This document shows positions 33,706 to 42,824 of a DNA stretch of 64,000 bases, piece by piece. The notes under the pieces are model-generated. The model did not search any database and was not told the DNA's origin. It saw only the letters and a list, made by a program, of their open reading frames with translations. Positions within the stretch are counted from its first letter, which is position 1; every line of letters begins with the position of its first letter. Source of the DNA: Lautropia mirabilis. Lineage in GTDB: Bacteria; Pseudomonadota; Gammaproteobacteria; Burkholderiales; Burkholderiaceae_B. The stretch spans positions 26,360 through 90,359 of the forward strand of contig CAMCOS010000009.1 of the NCBI GenBank assembly GCA_945876565.1, read 5' to 3'. A program made the translations under genes and the position numbers.

Positions 33706-34686
33706 CTAGGCCAGCGAATCAATGTACTGATGAATGATGTCGTGAAACGACTGGTCTGGCGTCAAACCCAGTGCCTGAGCCCGGCTAGATTCAAACGCAC
33801 CGGGCCAGCTACCCACCACCTTGGCAATGGTGGCATCAAGTTCGAGACTGACCAATGCCCGCGTGTCCGGGCCTGCGATGTCTTCCAGCGCAGCCAACAT
33901 ATCAGCCACTGTCAAACTCAAAGGCGGCAGGTTAATCGCCGTGCGGCCCGCGAGCTCATCTCTGGCCGCCTCAGCAACACGCAAAATACCGGCGATGGTA
34001 TTGCGCGGCGAGGCCAGTGCCACGCGAGTGCTGGGGTCTACCGGACAGATTGCCGGTTCACCGGCAAGTGGCTCACGAATCATGCCGGACAGAAAGCTCG
34101 AGGCAGCGCCATTGGGGCGGCCAGGCCGCACAGACACCGTCATCAGCCTAGCGACCCGTCCATCGATGTAGCCCTTGCGGGTGTAGTCAGCGATCAGTTG
34201 CTCACACACAAACTTGTGCACGCCGTAGCTTGATTGAGGCACGGGCAACGTCGAGTCAGTAATGACCTCAGGTAGAGGCACACCGACATCACCCCCAAAC
34301 ACAGCAACCGAACTGGCAAAAAACAGTTTAGCGACCACGCCTGTCTGCGAATGTTGCGTGCGCAACTTCTCCAGCAAGGCTTGGGTGGTCGCCAAATTGG
34401 CGCGCAAACCCAAGGAGAAGTCCGCTTCACATTCGGCTGAGACGGCCGAGGCCAAGTGGAACACGCCGTCATAGACACCCTCAAAGTGCTCAGGCAAGCT
34501 TTCAAGCAAATCCCCTTGGTGCAATTGCACGCGAGCATCTTGCACAATGGCTGGGTCACTTGAAGCCACCATGTCAGTGAGCACCAGCGATTCGATCGCC
34601 TGGCCATTGAAATGCGAACGGGCAAGCAATTCGCGAGTCAGTTCACGCCCAAGGAAACCAGCCGCACCGGTAATTAACAGCTTCAT
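33706..34686 (-). CDS. denD: D-erythronate dehydrogenase
   Basis: A 326-residue NAD-dependent epimerase/dehydratase family protein with the Rossmann motif ITGAAGFLGREL, SSYGVHKFVCEQL (catalytic Tyr/Lys) and the DenD-type signature RLMTVSVRPGRPNGAASSFLSGMIREPLAGE. DenD oxidises D-erythronate to 2-oxo-tetronate in four-carbon acid sugar catabolism. The other genes of that route (the kinase denK, otnI, otnC) are not in the window, so it may work alone or be completed elsewhere. It is 130 bp downstream of the thioesterase gene on the same strand. Confidence 0.9.
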   Translation of the reverse strand: MKLLITGAAGFLGRELTRELLARSHFNGQAIESLVLTDMVASSDPAIVQDARVQLHQGDLLESLPEHFEGVYDGVFHLASAVSAECEADFSLGLRANLATTQALLEKLRTQHSQTGVVAKLFFASSVAVFGGDVGVPLPEVITDSTLPVPQSSYGVHKFVCEQLIADYTRKGYIDGRVARLMTVSVRPGRPNGAASSFLSGMIREPLAGEPAICPVDPSTRVALASPRNTIAGILRVAEAARDELAGRTAINLPPLSLTVADMLAALEDIAGPDTRALVSLELDATIAKVVGSWPGAFESSRAQALGLTPDQSFHDIIHQYIDSLA

Positions 34687-34816
34687 AAGCCAGACACCGT
34701 CAAAGTGAGTATTAAGTGATGAGTGATGAGTGCTAAGTGGAAAGTATATGTTGTGGGTATTGAGCTCTGCCCAACAGCGGGGTAATGATATATACCAATG
34801 GTGTTTGCAGATGATA

Positions 34817-35254
34817 CTAGCTGGCTAGCTCCACTTCCTTGACCTCATAATCGAGCACTGCCTGTTTCCACTCGCACGGCAAAGGCGTGCTGCTACGGGT
34901 TTTACTGTCAACGCATACGTAGATCATCTCGCCGCTGGTCACCATGACCTCTTTGCAGTAGATCTCGAGCACGAACCGCAAGCTCGAGTTGCCAAGGTAG
35001 CCTACCCGCACATGGATTTGCAACTCGTCATCGTATTTGGCAGGCGCGTGATATTCGACCACTGATTTGCGCGCAAAAAACTCTTTGCCTGTCTTTTGCT
35101 GAGTGACCACATTGGGCAAACCCACTGCACGGGCATATTCCGTTACCGCCACATCAAAAAACGTCAAGTAATGGCCGTTAAAAACAATCCACTGCGGGTC
35201 GCACTCAACCCACCGCACCCGATGGTGATAGACGAACTTGAAATCCGATTGCAT
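34817..35254 (-). CDS. Acyl-CoA thioesterase, 4HBT hot-dog fold
   Basis: A 145-residue single hot-dog-fold protein of the 4-hydroxybenzoyl-CoA thioesterase (YbgC-like) family. The active-site loop is VECDPQWIVFNGHYLTFFDVA with the catalytic Asp near residue 18. It hydrolyses acyl- or aryl-CoA thioesters; the substrate cannot be told from sequence. The ATG at 35254 is chosen by homology; AAGGG lies upstream. It is divergent from the TRAP permease genes. Confidence 0.88.
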   Translation of the reverse strand: MQSDFKFVYHHRVRWVECDPQWIVFNGHYLTFFDVAVTEYARAVGLPNVVTQQKTGKEFFARKSVVEYHAPAKYDDELQIHVRVGYLGNSSLRFVLEIYCKEVMVTSGEMIYVCVDSKTRSSTPLPCEWKQAVLDYEVKEVELAS

Positions 35255-35401
35255 GCTTAAAAACCCTTTAGTCGCACCAACTGTTTCATCTGACAAACGG
35301 GATACTATAAGAAGCATTCATCATACTCATATTCAAAACAACCGGTGTTTGTTGGCCAAGGACATCGCGCCAGCGTCGGTTCGTGGTTTGGGAGACTTAC
35401 G

Positions 35402-35902
35402 GTGCGTCGTTTGATCCTGACGCTAGATCGCTACATCACTGGCTTGTCCTGGGCTGTAGCATCAATGTTGCTAGCCATCATCAGTTGTCTGGGCTTGTGG
35501 CAGGTGGTTGCTCGGTTTGTGCTCTCGCAACCGTCGACCTGGACCGAAGAAGTCATGCGCAGGCTCTTGATCTGGTGCGTGATGTTGGGGGTGGTGGTGG
35601 CCTTGCGCCAAGGGGTGCTGGTCTGTGTGGACTTGGCCTTGCGCGCCACCAAAGGTCATTGGCAGACGGCCGTGCGCTGGTTTGTCACGCTTAGCACGGC
35701 AACATTTCTCGGCACGATCGTCTACTTCGGTGTGCTGCTGACGTACCGCGTGCGTTTTCAGACCTTTGCCAGCATCGATATCTCGATTGCCTGGGCCTAC
35801 GCCGCTGTGCCCGTGGGCGCAGCCTTGGCCATCATTGCTGTCATGGCGCATCACCTCGACCCTAGTAAACCTGAAGCACTCGCCATGGCTGCGGGCGATT
35901 AA
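35402..35902 (+). CDS. TRAP transporter small permease (DctQ-like)
   Basis: A 166-residue four-helix membrane protein of the DctQ family: helix 1 LSWAVASMLLAIISCLGLWQVVARFV followed by STWTEEVMRRLLIWCVMLG, the strongly conserved motif. The start is GTG at 35402 with GGGAG 8 bp upstream. It is 15 bp upstream of the large permease. No gene for the extracytoplasmic binding protein (DctP) is nearby, which is unusual for a TRAP system. Confidence 0.9.
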   Translation: MRRLILTLDRYITGLSWAVASMLLAIISCLGLWQVVARFVLSQPSTWTEEVMRRLLIWCVMLGVVVALRQGVLVCVDLALRATKGHWQTAVRWFVTLSTATFLGTIVYFGVLLTYRVRFQTFASIDISIAWAYAAVPVGAALAIIAVMAHHLDPSKPEALAMAAGD

Positions 35903-35917
35903 GCGAGGTAAACGAGC

Positions 35918-37513
35918 ATGCCAATTACCTTACTAGTTACCATGCTGCTTGGCTTTGCGCTAAGTGTCTCGATTGCGGTCTCCATTGGTGGCGCAGCAGT
36001 GCTTGGGCTGGCGATCTTTGACACAAATCGGCTCATCATGGCGCCCAAGGAAATGTTTAGCGCCATCGACAAGTTTCCATTGGCTGCCATTCCATTTTTT
36101 ATCCTCGCTGGCAACCTCATGGAGCGCGGCGGCATTTCTGCCCGCCTCGTTGATTTCGCCAAGAGCCTGGTGGGCGGTGTGCAAGGCGGCTTACCCATGA
36201 CCACGGTGCTGACGTGCATGATATTTGCAGCCGTGTCAGGTTCATCAGTCGCCACAACGTTTGCCATTGGCGCCATCCTGATACCGGCCTTGGTCAAGCA
36301 CGGCTACCCCCGTCCGTACGCTGCATCCCTGCAGGCCACTTCGGCTGAGCTCGGTGTGGTGATTCCTCCGTCGATTCCCATGATTCTGTTCGGGGTTGCG
36401 GCTGAGGTCTCGATTGGCGAACTCTTTATTGCTGGCATTGGACCAGGACTTTTGATTGGTGGCGTGCTGATGCTCTTTGTGCATCTGTACTGCCGTTTCA
36501 AAGGTTGGGGCAAACACGATGGCGATGGACGTTTGTCCGTCTCAAAAGCCACCTTAAAGGCGGGCTGGGCGCTCTTGATGCCAGTCATCATTCTTGGCGG
36601 CATTTATGGGGGCATCTTCACCCCCACGGAAGCCGCCGTGGTGGCGGTGTTTTATGCCTTGATGGTGGGCACGCTTCTACACCGGGAGCTGGGCTGGCGT
36701 GACATCATCGACTGCTTAAAAAAATCGGTCGTCTCAAGCGCAGTGATCATGTTCATCATCGCCAACGCGGGTCTGTTTGCTTTCATCATCACGCGTGCGG
36801 GTATTCCAGAGGCGATTGGCCAGTGGCTCACCACCATGCTGAGCTCGCCCGCGATGTTCTTGATCGGTGTGAACGCAGCCTTGTTTGTCATCGGCATGTT
36901 CATTGAAACATCGGCTGCCATCATCGTACTAGCCCCGATTCTGACGCCGGTGGCCATCTACTTTGGCGTAGATCCGATTCATTTTGGCATCATCATGGTG
37001 GTCAACTTGGCCTTGGGCATGATCACCCCTCCGTTTGGGGTGAATCTGTTTGCTGCCTGCACCGTGGCGCAAGTCTCACTTGACCGTGTGATCAAGCATC
37101 TGGTGCCGTTTGTGCTCACCATCATTGGCTGCCTGATGCTGATTTCGTACGTGCCACAAATCAGCCTGACCCTGCGAGACCTGGTCTATTCACAAACGTC
37201 CGCAACGTCACCGACAGTCACACCCGCGCCACTGGTGCCAAGCCCGCAGACACCGACTGTCGTTCCCTCCCTCGGGCCAACACCAGTAGTTCCCACGCCA
37301 GCATCTCCTGCACCACTAGGTCCCACACCACTAGGTCCCACACCACTAGGTCCCACACCACTGGACCCAACCCCTGCCCCCTCTTCTGTCAGTCCTACCC
37401 CTGTCGGTCCTAAGCCTGTCGGCCCCACATCGGTTGGACCCACGCCTGTTGCACCCAGCCCAGTCGCACCCAGCCCAGTCGGACCAACGCCCCCTGCACC
37501 CGCCCCCAACTGA
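35918..37513 (+). CDS. TRAP transporter large permease (DctM-like) with proline-rich C-terminal extension
   Basis: DctM-type permease whose first about 425 residues are normal: LVTMLLGFALSVSIAVSIGG, IPFFILAGNLMERGGIS, AVSGSSVATTFAIGAILIP and the C-terminal GMITPPFGVNLFAACTVAQVS. It moves a carboxylate-type substrate with a Na+ gradient together with DctQ and a binding protein. After the last helix (about residue 418) comes a tail of roughly 105 residues made of Pro, Thr, Ser, Val and Gly in pentapeptide-like repeats (LGPTP, VGPTP, VAPSP), partly from a 15-bp DNA tandem repeat. Ordinary DctM proteins end near residue 430, so the tail is an addition, predicted disordered. Confidence 0.93.
   Translation: MPITLLVTMLLGFALSVSIAVSIGGAAVLGLAIFDTNRLIMAPKEMFSAIDKFPLAAIPFFILAGNLMERGGISARLVDFAKSLVGGVQGGLPMTTVLTCMIFAAVSGSSVATTFAIGAILIPALVKHGYPRPYAASLQATSAELGVVIPPSIPMILFGVAAEVSIGELFIAGIGPGLLIGGVLMLFVHLYCRFKGWGKHDGDGRLSVSKATLKAGWALLMPVIILGGIYGGIFTPTEAAVVAVFYALMVGTLLHRELGWRDIIDCLKKSVVSSAVIMFIIANAGLFAFIITRAGIPEAIGQWLTTMLSSPAMFLIGVNAALFVIGMFIETSAAIIVLAPILTPVAIYFGVDPIHFGIIMVVNLALGMITPPFGVNLFAACTVAQVSLDRVIKHLVPFVLTIIGCLMLISYVPQISLTLRDLVYSQTSATSPTVTPAPLVPSPQTPTVVPSLGPTPVVPTPASPAPLGPTPLGPTPLGPTPLDPTPAPSSVSPTPVGPKPVGPTSVGPTPVAPSPVAPSPVGPTPPAPAPN
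37316..37360 (+). repeat. 15-bp in-frame tandem repeat, 3 copies
   Basis: CTAGGTCCCACACCA repeated three times encodes Leu-Gly-Pro-Thr-Pro units in the tail of the large permease; more diverged copies extend on both sides. Confidence 0.95.
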
Positions 37514-37525
37514 TTGGAATCGCTC

Positions 37526-38254
37526 ATGACGTCCCCCCAAAGCCCCGCAAAAACCTTTGTTTTGCTGCACGGTGCCTGGCATGGCGCCTGGTGCTGGAAG
37601 AAATTAACGCCACTGCTCAAAGCCGCCGGGCATGAGGTCTACACGCCAACGCAAACCGGGCTGGGCGAGCGCAGCCATCTGCTAAATGCGGAAGTCAACC
37701 TTCACACGTTTGCACAAGACCTCATGAACTTGATGCTGTGGGAAGACTTAAACGACGTGATTTTGGTTGGTCACAGTTTCGGGGGCAACGCCATCACGGC
37801 GGCAGCCGATCGAATGCCAGAAAGAATCCGTCACTTGGTTTATCTCGATGCCTTAATTCCTGAGTCCGGCAAAAGCGTGTTTTCTTTATTGCCCGCTGAG
37901 GTTGTTCAAAGCCGTCGTGACTTGGCACAAAAGACCTCGGGTGGCTTGACAATTCCTGCCCCTGGTCCAGACAAGCTTGGGGTGTTTGACGAGGCAGACT
38001 CTGCATGGCTTAAGGCCAAATGCACGCCACACCCGATCGCAACCTACGAGGACGCGTTGACGTTTAACAAGGAGCCCGGCGACGGCTTGCCCGTTACCTA
38101 CATCGCAGTCACACCGCATTACGCTCCCACCACCAGCAGTCGCGATTACGCCAAATCACGCAAGGACTGGACCTACGTTGAAATCGAGGCTGGTCATGAT
38201 GCCATGGTGACCTCGCCACAAGCATTGAGTGAGGTCTTGTTGGGGGTTGGGTAG
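37526..38254 (+). CDS. Alpha/beta hydrolase (EstC/methyl-ester esterase-like)
   Basis: A 242-residue alpha/beta hydrolase. Oxyanion-hole region FVLLHGAWHGAWCW, nucleophile elbow VGHSFGG (Ser near residue 77), and catalytic His in EIEAGHDAMVTSPQ near the C-terminus; the pattern resembles plant-type methyl esterases and hydroxynitrile lyases and their bacterial EstC-like relatives. Substrate unknown. The ATG at 37526 lies 13 bp behind the permease stop, so it is probably transcribed with the TRAP genes and could process an imported ester. Confidence 0.9.
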   Translation: MTSPQSPAKTFVLLHGAWHGAWCWKKLTPLLKAAGHEVYTPTQTGLGERSHLLNAEVNLHTFAQDLMNLMLWEDLNDVILVGHSFGGNAITAAADRMPERIRHLVYLDALIPESGKSVFSLLPAEVVQSRRDLAQKTSGGLTIPAPGPDKLGVFDEADSAWLKAKCTPHPIATYEDALTFNKEPGDGLPVTYIAVTPHYAPTTSSRDYAKSRKDWTYVEIEAGHDAMVTSPQALSEVLLGVG

Positions 38255-38327
38255 GAAATTGCTAGCGGTTGTTTATGCTGATGCACAACCAAAACTGACA
38301 AAGCCAGCTTTTTGAAACCTGCGAACC

Positions 38328-39080
38328 TTAAAAGCTGGCGGCGTCTGGATGACACGAGACTAAAAACTCCATCATCTCGGTGCCGACTTTTGTTTGATAA
38401 AAACGCACCATTTTCTCATTAAAAGCCTGCGCTTTGCCCGCTGGCACGCTAATCGCATCGATGCCATTGGACATCAAAACACCGTTCATCATAAAGCGGG
38501 ATGTGCGCTTGTTGCCATCAAAGAAGAACTGCTGCAAAGCACCGAATAGAAAAAATGCCAATGCTCGCTCGAATGGTGCACAAGCATCCAAACTGCTTAC
38601 GCCTTCAAGGAACACCTTATTTAGTTGCGGTGCACCTGGCGTGGTTGCTATCGGCGTGTGGTAGCCCGCTTCACCCAAGCCGACATTGGGCGTGTAGTTC
38701 TTTTCAAGGCCCTCGCCACGAAACACACCCCACTCCAGCGCCTCATTGCGAGCAACCAGCCGATTTAACTCGGTAAACACGCCTTTAGACAAAGTGAACT
38801 CGCCACCTTTAACCAGAGCCAGTAATCGCTTGGCACTTTCGGCAAGATTCAGGATTTGCTCCTGGTCAGCTAATTTGCGCCCACCAACGGTCACTCCGTC
38901 TAGCAGCGTTTTAACTTCGGGGAAGGTAAACGGGTTGCCCTCCAGCACACCAGCATCCCAAACAAACTCGGGTAGCATTTTGTGAAACCGGAAACAAACA
39001 CGATCCAAAGCGTGGGTAGGCACCGCCTGAGGCACAACAGCACTATCCCAACCGAACCCTAGACTTTGGCAATTAAACAT
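38328..39080 (-). CDS. Fic-family protein lacking the catalytic histidine
   Basis: A 250-residue Fic-fold protein. The Fic loop reads QQFFFDGNKRTSR (residues 183-195), aligned with HxFx(D/E)GNxRxxR; residue 184 is Gln instead of the catalytic His. The Asp-Gly-Asn and both Arg are retained, so nucleotide may still bind, but AMP transfer by the usual mechanism would be impaired. An inhibitory-helix-like VLEGNPFTF (about 45-53) is present, without the usual Ser/Thr four residues before the Glu. A divergent subfamily with this loop may exist. Isolated gene. Confidence 0.85.
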   Translation of the reverse strand: MFNCQSLGFGWDSAVVPQAVPTHALDRVCFRFHKMLPEFVWDAGVLEGNPFTFPEVKTLLDGVTVGGRKLADQEQILNLAESAKRLLALVKGGEFTLSKGVFTELNRLVARNEALEWGVFRGEGLEKNYTPNVGLGEAGYHTPIATTPGAPQLNKVFLEGVSSLDACAPFERALAFFLFGALQQFFFDGNKRTSRFMMNGVLMSNGIDAISVPAGKAQAFNEKMVRFYQTKVGTEMMEFLVSCHPDAASF

Positions 39081-39479
39081 GGGACGTTACATGCAAAATG
39101 AATGAATTACGTAATGATACCGGTCGCTCGAACATTGTTTAAGCTTAAAGACTTGAGGCCAGACTTCATCGCAGTCACCCGACAGCGTACTTCTGGTCCA
39201 AGCTTTGGCGCAAGCATCGGTCTGAGTCAGTTTGTATTGAACTGGGCACCAGTCGGGCCCGTTATGGTTTGGCCCAACACCCAGTGCATGACCCATTGGC
39301 CTGTGCACGGGCCAGGGCCAGGGCCAGGGCCAGGGCCGAACTGTTGCAGCACCAGGTTGCAAATCGTTACAGTGCGCAGACACCACTCGATAAACTCTGG
39401 TGTTAAGATATTTGCCTTATTGGCAATCGATTAGCCAGCCATCAGCAACAGACTAAGACCCCAAAGACAGAGATCCCAC
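39081..39479. other. Gene-free stretch upstream of the EamA transporter
   Basis: No credible coding frame on either strand. It contains a 6-bp GGCCAG array (39309-39335). No tRNA or terminator was found. Confidence 0.6.
39309..39335. repeat. 6-bp GGCCAG tandem repeat, about 4.5 copies
   Basis: Perfect GGGCCA/GGCCAG hexamer array in the gap before the EamA gene. Confidence 0.9.
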
Positions 39480-40436
39480 TTGAAGCGCGACATTTTCGGT
39501 ATTCACTTTGCGGCTTTTCTGTTTGGCATGACCGGCATTCTGGGAACGGTCATTGATGCCGACAGCAACGTGATTACCTTTGGGCGAGCGCTGTTTGCCG
39601 TTTTAGCCCTGACCCCGATTCTGATCTGGCGCAGCCATCGGTTGCACACACCAGACAAACCGCGCATACCTGGCACACCAAGTACACCACCTACAGACAC
39701 GATCAACGAAGTCCCGACGGCCCGCAGTCTAACTTGGCGATACCTCGCCTCAGGCATTTTGCTGGCGGTGCACTGGGTGACATTTTTTGTCTCGGTCAAG
39801 ACCGGTGGCGTGGCCATAGCAACCTTGGGGTTTAGCAGCTTTGCCGCATTCATCACCTTGATTGAGTGGTGCATCATTCGCGTCTTTAGCGGTTCAGGCA
39901 TCGCCATCAGTCGCTCAGACTGGATTCGAACCATTGTGGTCACCGCGGGGCTGGCACTGATCACCCCCACATTGGAGCTGGCCGATGAAGCGACCTACGG
40001 TTTCATCATGGGCTTGATATCCGGGCTTTCATTTGCGGCCATGGCGGTGTTTAACAGCCGACTGCTGGCAACGGTCAACCCCATCCGGGTGGCACGCAAT
40101 CAGAACGTCGTGGTCGCGCTGGTGATGGCGGCATTCGCTCTGCCGATGCTCGACGCCGCCTCAGCAGTCAGCTGGTTCTGGCTGGCGGTTTTGGGAGTGT
40201 TTTGTACGGGACTGTCACATGCCCTCTTTGTTTCCAGTCTAAAGAAGCTTAGGGTCAATGTCGCGGGTCTGGTAATTGCACTGGAGCCTGTCTATGCCAT
40301 TGCAGCAGCATGGCTACTGTTTGCTGAAGTGCCCGGTGTGCGTACGATCGTGGGTGGCGTCATTATCATTGGCGCCATCCTTGGGGTTAGTTACACCAAG
40401 GCCAAACCAGTCGAGCAGCATCCAACAGCAAGGTGA
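39480..40436 (+). CDS. EamA-type (DMT) transporter
   Basis: A 318-residue ten-helix drug/metabolite transporter with two EamA halves, for example IHFAAFLFGMTGILG, ASGILLAVHWVTFFVSVKTG in the first and SGLSFAAMAVFNSRLLATVN, LVIALEPVYAIAAAWLLFAE in the second. The substrate (often an amino acid or metabolite efflux) is not deducible. The start is a TTG at 39480. It precedes an SDR gene by 3 bp, so the two are one operon. Confidence 0.9.
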   Translation: MKRDIFGIHFAAFLFGMTGILGTVIDADSNVITFGRALFAVLALTPILIWRSHRLHTPDKPRIPGTPSTPPTDTINEVPTARSLTWRYLASGILLAVHWVTFFVSVKTGGVAIATLGFSSFAAFITLIEWCIIRVFSGSGIAISRSDWIRTIVVTAGLALITPTLELADEATYGFIMGLISGLSFAAMAVFNSRLLATVNPIRVARNQNVVVALVMAAFALPMLDAASAVSWFWLAVLGVFCTGLSHALFVSSLKKLRVNVAGLVIALEPVYAIAAAWLLFAEVPGVRTIVGGVIIIGAILGVSYTKAKPVEQHPTAR

Positions 40437-40439
40437 CAC

Positions 40440-41135
40440 ATGCAATCGCTAGGCCAAGACTACCGGGCACTGATCATTGGCGCACACGGCACCATCGGAG
40501 CAGCAATAGCCAACCAATTACGGGCTGACCCAAACTGTGCCCACGTGGCAACGGTGTCGCGCGCTACCCACCCACACTTTGAGTTGGAATCTGAGGCCGG
40601 CATTGAAGAGGCCGCCAAGCAAATGGCCAACGATGGACCGTTCGCGCTAATGGTGGACGCCACCGGGGCGCTCACCATCGATGGCCATGGCCCAGAAAAA
40701 CACATGGGTGCATTGGATGCCAAGCGCCTTGCCCGCACATTTGAAGTCAATGCGATTGGCCCGGCACTGATCATCAAGCACTTCTCACCTTTGCTTGCCA
40801 AAGAGCGCGCAATATTTGCCAAGCTCTCGGCCCGGGTGGGCAGTATTTCTGACAATCATAAAGGTGGCTGGTATGGCTATCGCGCGGCCAAAGCGGCGCT
40901 GAACATGCTGCTACAAACAGCGGCTATCGAACTGCAACGCAAACGCCCCGAAACCATCGTAGTGGCCTTGCAGCCGGGCACCGTTGCCTCACCACTGTCT
41001 GCACCGTTTTCTCGGGGGCACGACACTGTCACACCGGAACAATCGGCCGCTGGCCTGCTTGACGCCATGGACGGACTAACCGTTGATCCAGGCGCTCAAT
41101 TCATTGACTACAGGGGCGAACCGATCCCCTGGTAG
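40440..41135 (+). CDS. Short-chain dehydrogenase (C-factor/CsgA-like)
   Basis: A 231-residue SDR with nucleotide-binding IIGAHGTIGAAIANQL near residue 12, KLSARVGSISDN (catalytic Ser) and YGYRAAKAALNMLLQT (YxxxK) near 147. This shorter form resembles C-factor-like SDRs. Substrate unknown. Starts 3 bp behind the EamA transporter gene. Confidence 0.9.
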   Translation: MQSLGQDYRALIIGAHGTIGAAIANQLRADPNCAHVATVSRATHPHFELESEAGIEEAAKQMANDGPFALMVDATGALTIDGHGPEKHMGALDAKRLARTFEVNAIGPALIIKHFSPLLAKERAIFAKLSARVGSISDNHKGGWYGYRAAKAALNMLLQTAAIELQRKRPETIVVALQPGTVASPLSAPFSRGHDTVTPEQSAAGLLDAMDGLTVDPGAQFIDYRGEPIPW

Positions 41136-41164
41136 CGCGTTCTTGGACTAGATCTACTTTCAGC

Positions 41165-41593
41165 CTAACTTTCATCCTTGACCATGCGTTTGTAGACTTG
41201 GTCGTGTAGCAACATGCCCCCAATCATCGCTGCCACAAAAACAAACGCCTTGGCATAACCTGCACCCAGGGCCACCAGCGCTGGCCCTGGACAAAAACCA
41301 GCAATCGCCCAGCCAGCACCAAACACAAAACCGCCCACCACCAGCGAGCGATTGACCGTCTTGGTGCCGGGCAAATGCAAGGGTTCATGAAACGCGGTTT
41401 GGCCTTGCTTTTCAATCACGCGAAACCCCACAAATGCCACCGGGATGGCCCCGAGCATCACAAAGGCCAGGCTCGGATCCCAGTTACCCGCGATATCCAG
41501 AAAATTAATCACCTTGGCAGGATTACTCATGCCTGAAATGATGAGCCCAATCCCAAATACCAAGCCAGACAGAAACACCAGAAATGTTTGCAT
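41165..41593 (-). CDS. YeeE/YedE-family membrane protein, second of a pair
   Basis: A 142-residue protein with about four helices: FLSGLVFGIGLIISGMSNPAKVINFLD and GAGWAIAGFCPGPALVALG carrying the conserved Cys of the sulfur-transport (YeeE/YedE) family. Members of this family import thiosulfate or sulfur compounds; split pairs like this one (PmpA/PmpB type) act as two halves. It follows its partner gene by 3 bp. The Cys in FCPGP is the probable sulfur relay residue. Confidence 0.9.
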   Translation of the reverse strand: MQTFLVFLSGLVFGIGLIISGMSNPAKVINFLDIAGNWDPSLAFVMLGAIPVAFVGFRVIEKQGQTAFHEPLHLPGTKTVNRSLVVGGFVFGAGWAIAGFCPGPALVALGAGYAKAFVFVAAMIGGMLLHDQVYKRMVKDES

Positions 41594-41596
41594 GCT

Positions 41597-42046
41597 TTAA
41601 GCCCCCAGCACGTGAAACACGAGATAGGCAGTCACAAAGCCACTGGCCATGAAACTGAAAGTCGCTGCAATTGAACGCACGGACAAGCGCCCCAAGCCAC
41701 ACACCGCATGGCCGCTGGTGCAACCGGAGCCCATGCGCGTGCCAAACCCCACCAGCAAGCCTGCCAGCACAATCAGCGCATAGCTCGTGTCGATTTCAGA
41801 CGCCGGCATTACAAAAAATAGCCCGTAAATGGCGCTAGAGAGCACCAAGCCAAGCACAAACGCGATGCGCCAGCTAAAGTGTCCTGGCGGCGTGCTGCCA
41901 AACTGCAGAAGTGACCCAATCACCCCACTGATGCCAGCGATACGGCCCTTGAAATACATCAGCATCAAGGTCGCCAGCCCGATGAGTAAGCCACCCGCTA
42001 GCGACATCCATGGCGTGAAATTAGCCCAGTCAATTGTCATGTCCAT
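41597..42046 (-). CDS. YeeE/YedE-family membrane protein, first of a pair
   Basis: A 149-residue four-helix half of a YeeE/YedE pair: [27 protein letters not shown] and the signature [24 protein letters not shown] with two conserved Cys. With the product of 41165-41593 it should form a sulfur-compound uptake or relay unit in the inner membrane. Start Met could be the first or the third residue (ATG GAC ATG). Confidence 0.9.
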   Translation of the reverse strand: MDMTIDWANFTPWMSLAGGLLIGLATLMLMYFKGRIAGISGVIGSLLQFGSTPPGHFSWRIAFVLGLVLSSAIYGLFFVMPASEIDTSYALIVLAGLLVGFGTRMGSGCTSGHAVCGLGRLSVRSIAATFSFMASGFVTAYLVFHVLGA

Positions 42047-42140
42047 CTCGCAAAATTCGTGACTATTCTAGTTTGACATGAAATTGATATGGTCAATCCA
42101 AATCCAAAGACTAGCGATGGGCCATTGCAACGAAAGTCGC

Positions 42141-42779
42141 CTAATCGGCTCGCTTGAAAAAAGACAGCGAAATGCCTGCCAACACAAACAGCGAACCAAA
42201 AAAACGGTTCAAAATTTGAACATGGCGTGGTGACTTGAGGTATTTCAAGATCCTCGCTGCCAGCGCGGTGTAACCGGCCATGACCACCAAGTCCGTGAAG
42301 GCCAGTGTCAGGCCGATAATCACGTATTGCAGCCACAAGGGCTCAGCCAGGTTCAAAAACTGCGGCACCACCGCCAACAGAAACACCGTGCCCTTGGGGT
42401 TGGCCGCGTTTATCAGCCAGCCCTTGACGATCATGCGTTTGACAGACTCACGAACAGCAGACATCGCATGCACCGATTCGGTTTTCATGGGAGAAAGCGG
42501 CGCACGCCACTGTGCGACACCCAACCAAATGAGATAAGCCACACCGAACCACTTCACCACCTCAAACGCCAGGCTAGAGCCAGCCACCAGCGCCCCCAAT
42601 CCGACACTAACCAAGACCAACTGCGTCATGATGCCCAATATCAGCCCGATGGTGGTGATGTAGCCTCGCCTAAATCCATGGGTTAGACCCGCGTTCATGG
42701 CAGCCACTGCCCCCGCGCCAGGCGACACACTAATGGCCCAAGATGCCGCAAACAAGGCTAGCCAGGTTGAAAATGCCAT
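42141..42779 (-). CDS. LysE/RhtB-family exporter
   Basis: A 212-residue membrane protein of the LysE/RhtB translocator family with about six helices. Opening SWAISVSPGAGAVAAMNAGLTHGFRRG carries the SPGP-like motif (here SPGAG), and KGWLINAANPKGTVFLLAVVPQF is the second conserved block. It exports amino acids or derivatives. Last gene downstream of serA on the same strand, 45 bp away. Confidence 0.9.
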   Translation of the reverse strand: MAFSTWLALFAASWAISVSPGAGAVAAMNAGLTHGFRRGYITTIGLILGIMTQLVLVSVGLGALVAGSSLAFEVVKWFGVAYLIWLGVAQWRAPLSPMKTESVHAMSAVRESVKRMIVKGWLINAANPKGTVFLLAVVPQFLNLAEPLWLQYVIIGLTLAFTDLVVMAGYTALAARILKYLKSPRHVQILNRFFGSLFVLAGISLSFFKRAD

Positions 42780-42824
42780 GATGGATCCGTCAACACAAGA
42801 TGATCTGTTTTACTTCAATCAACC

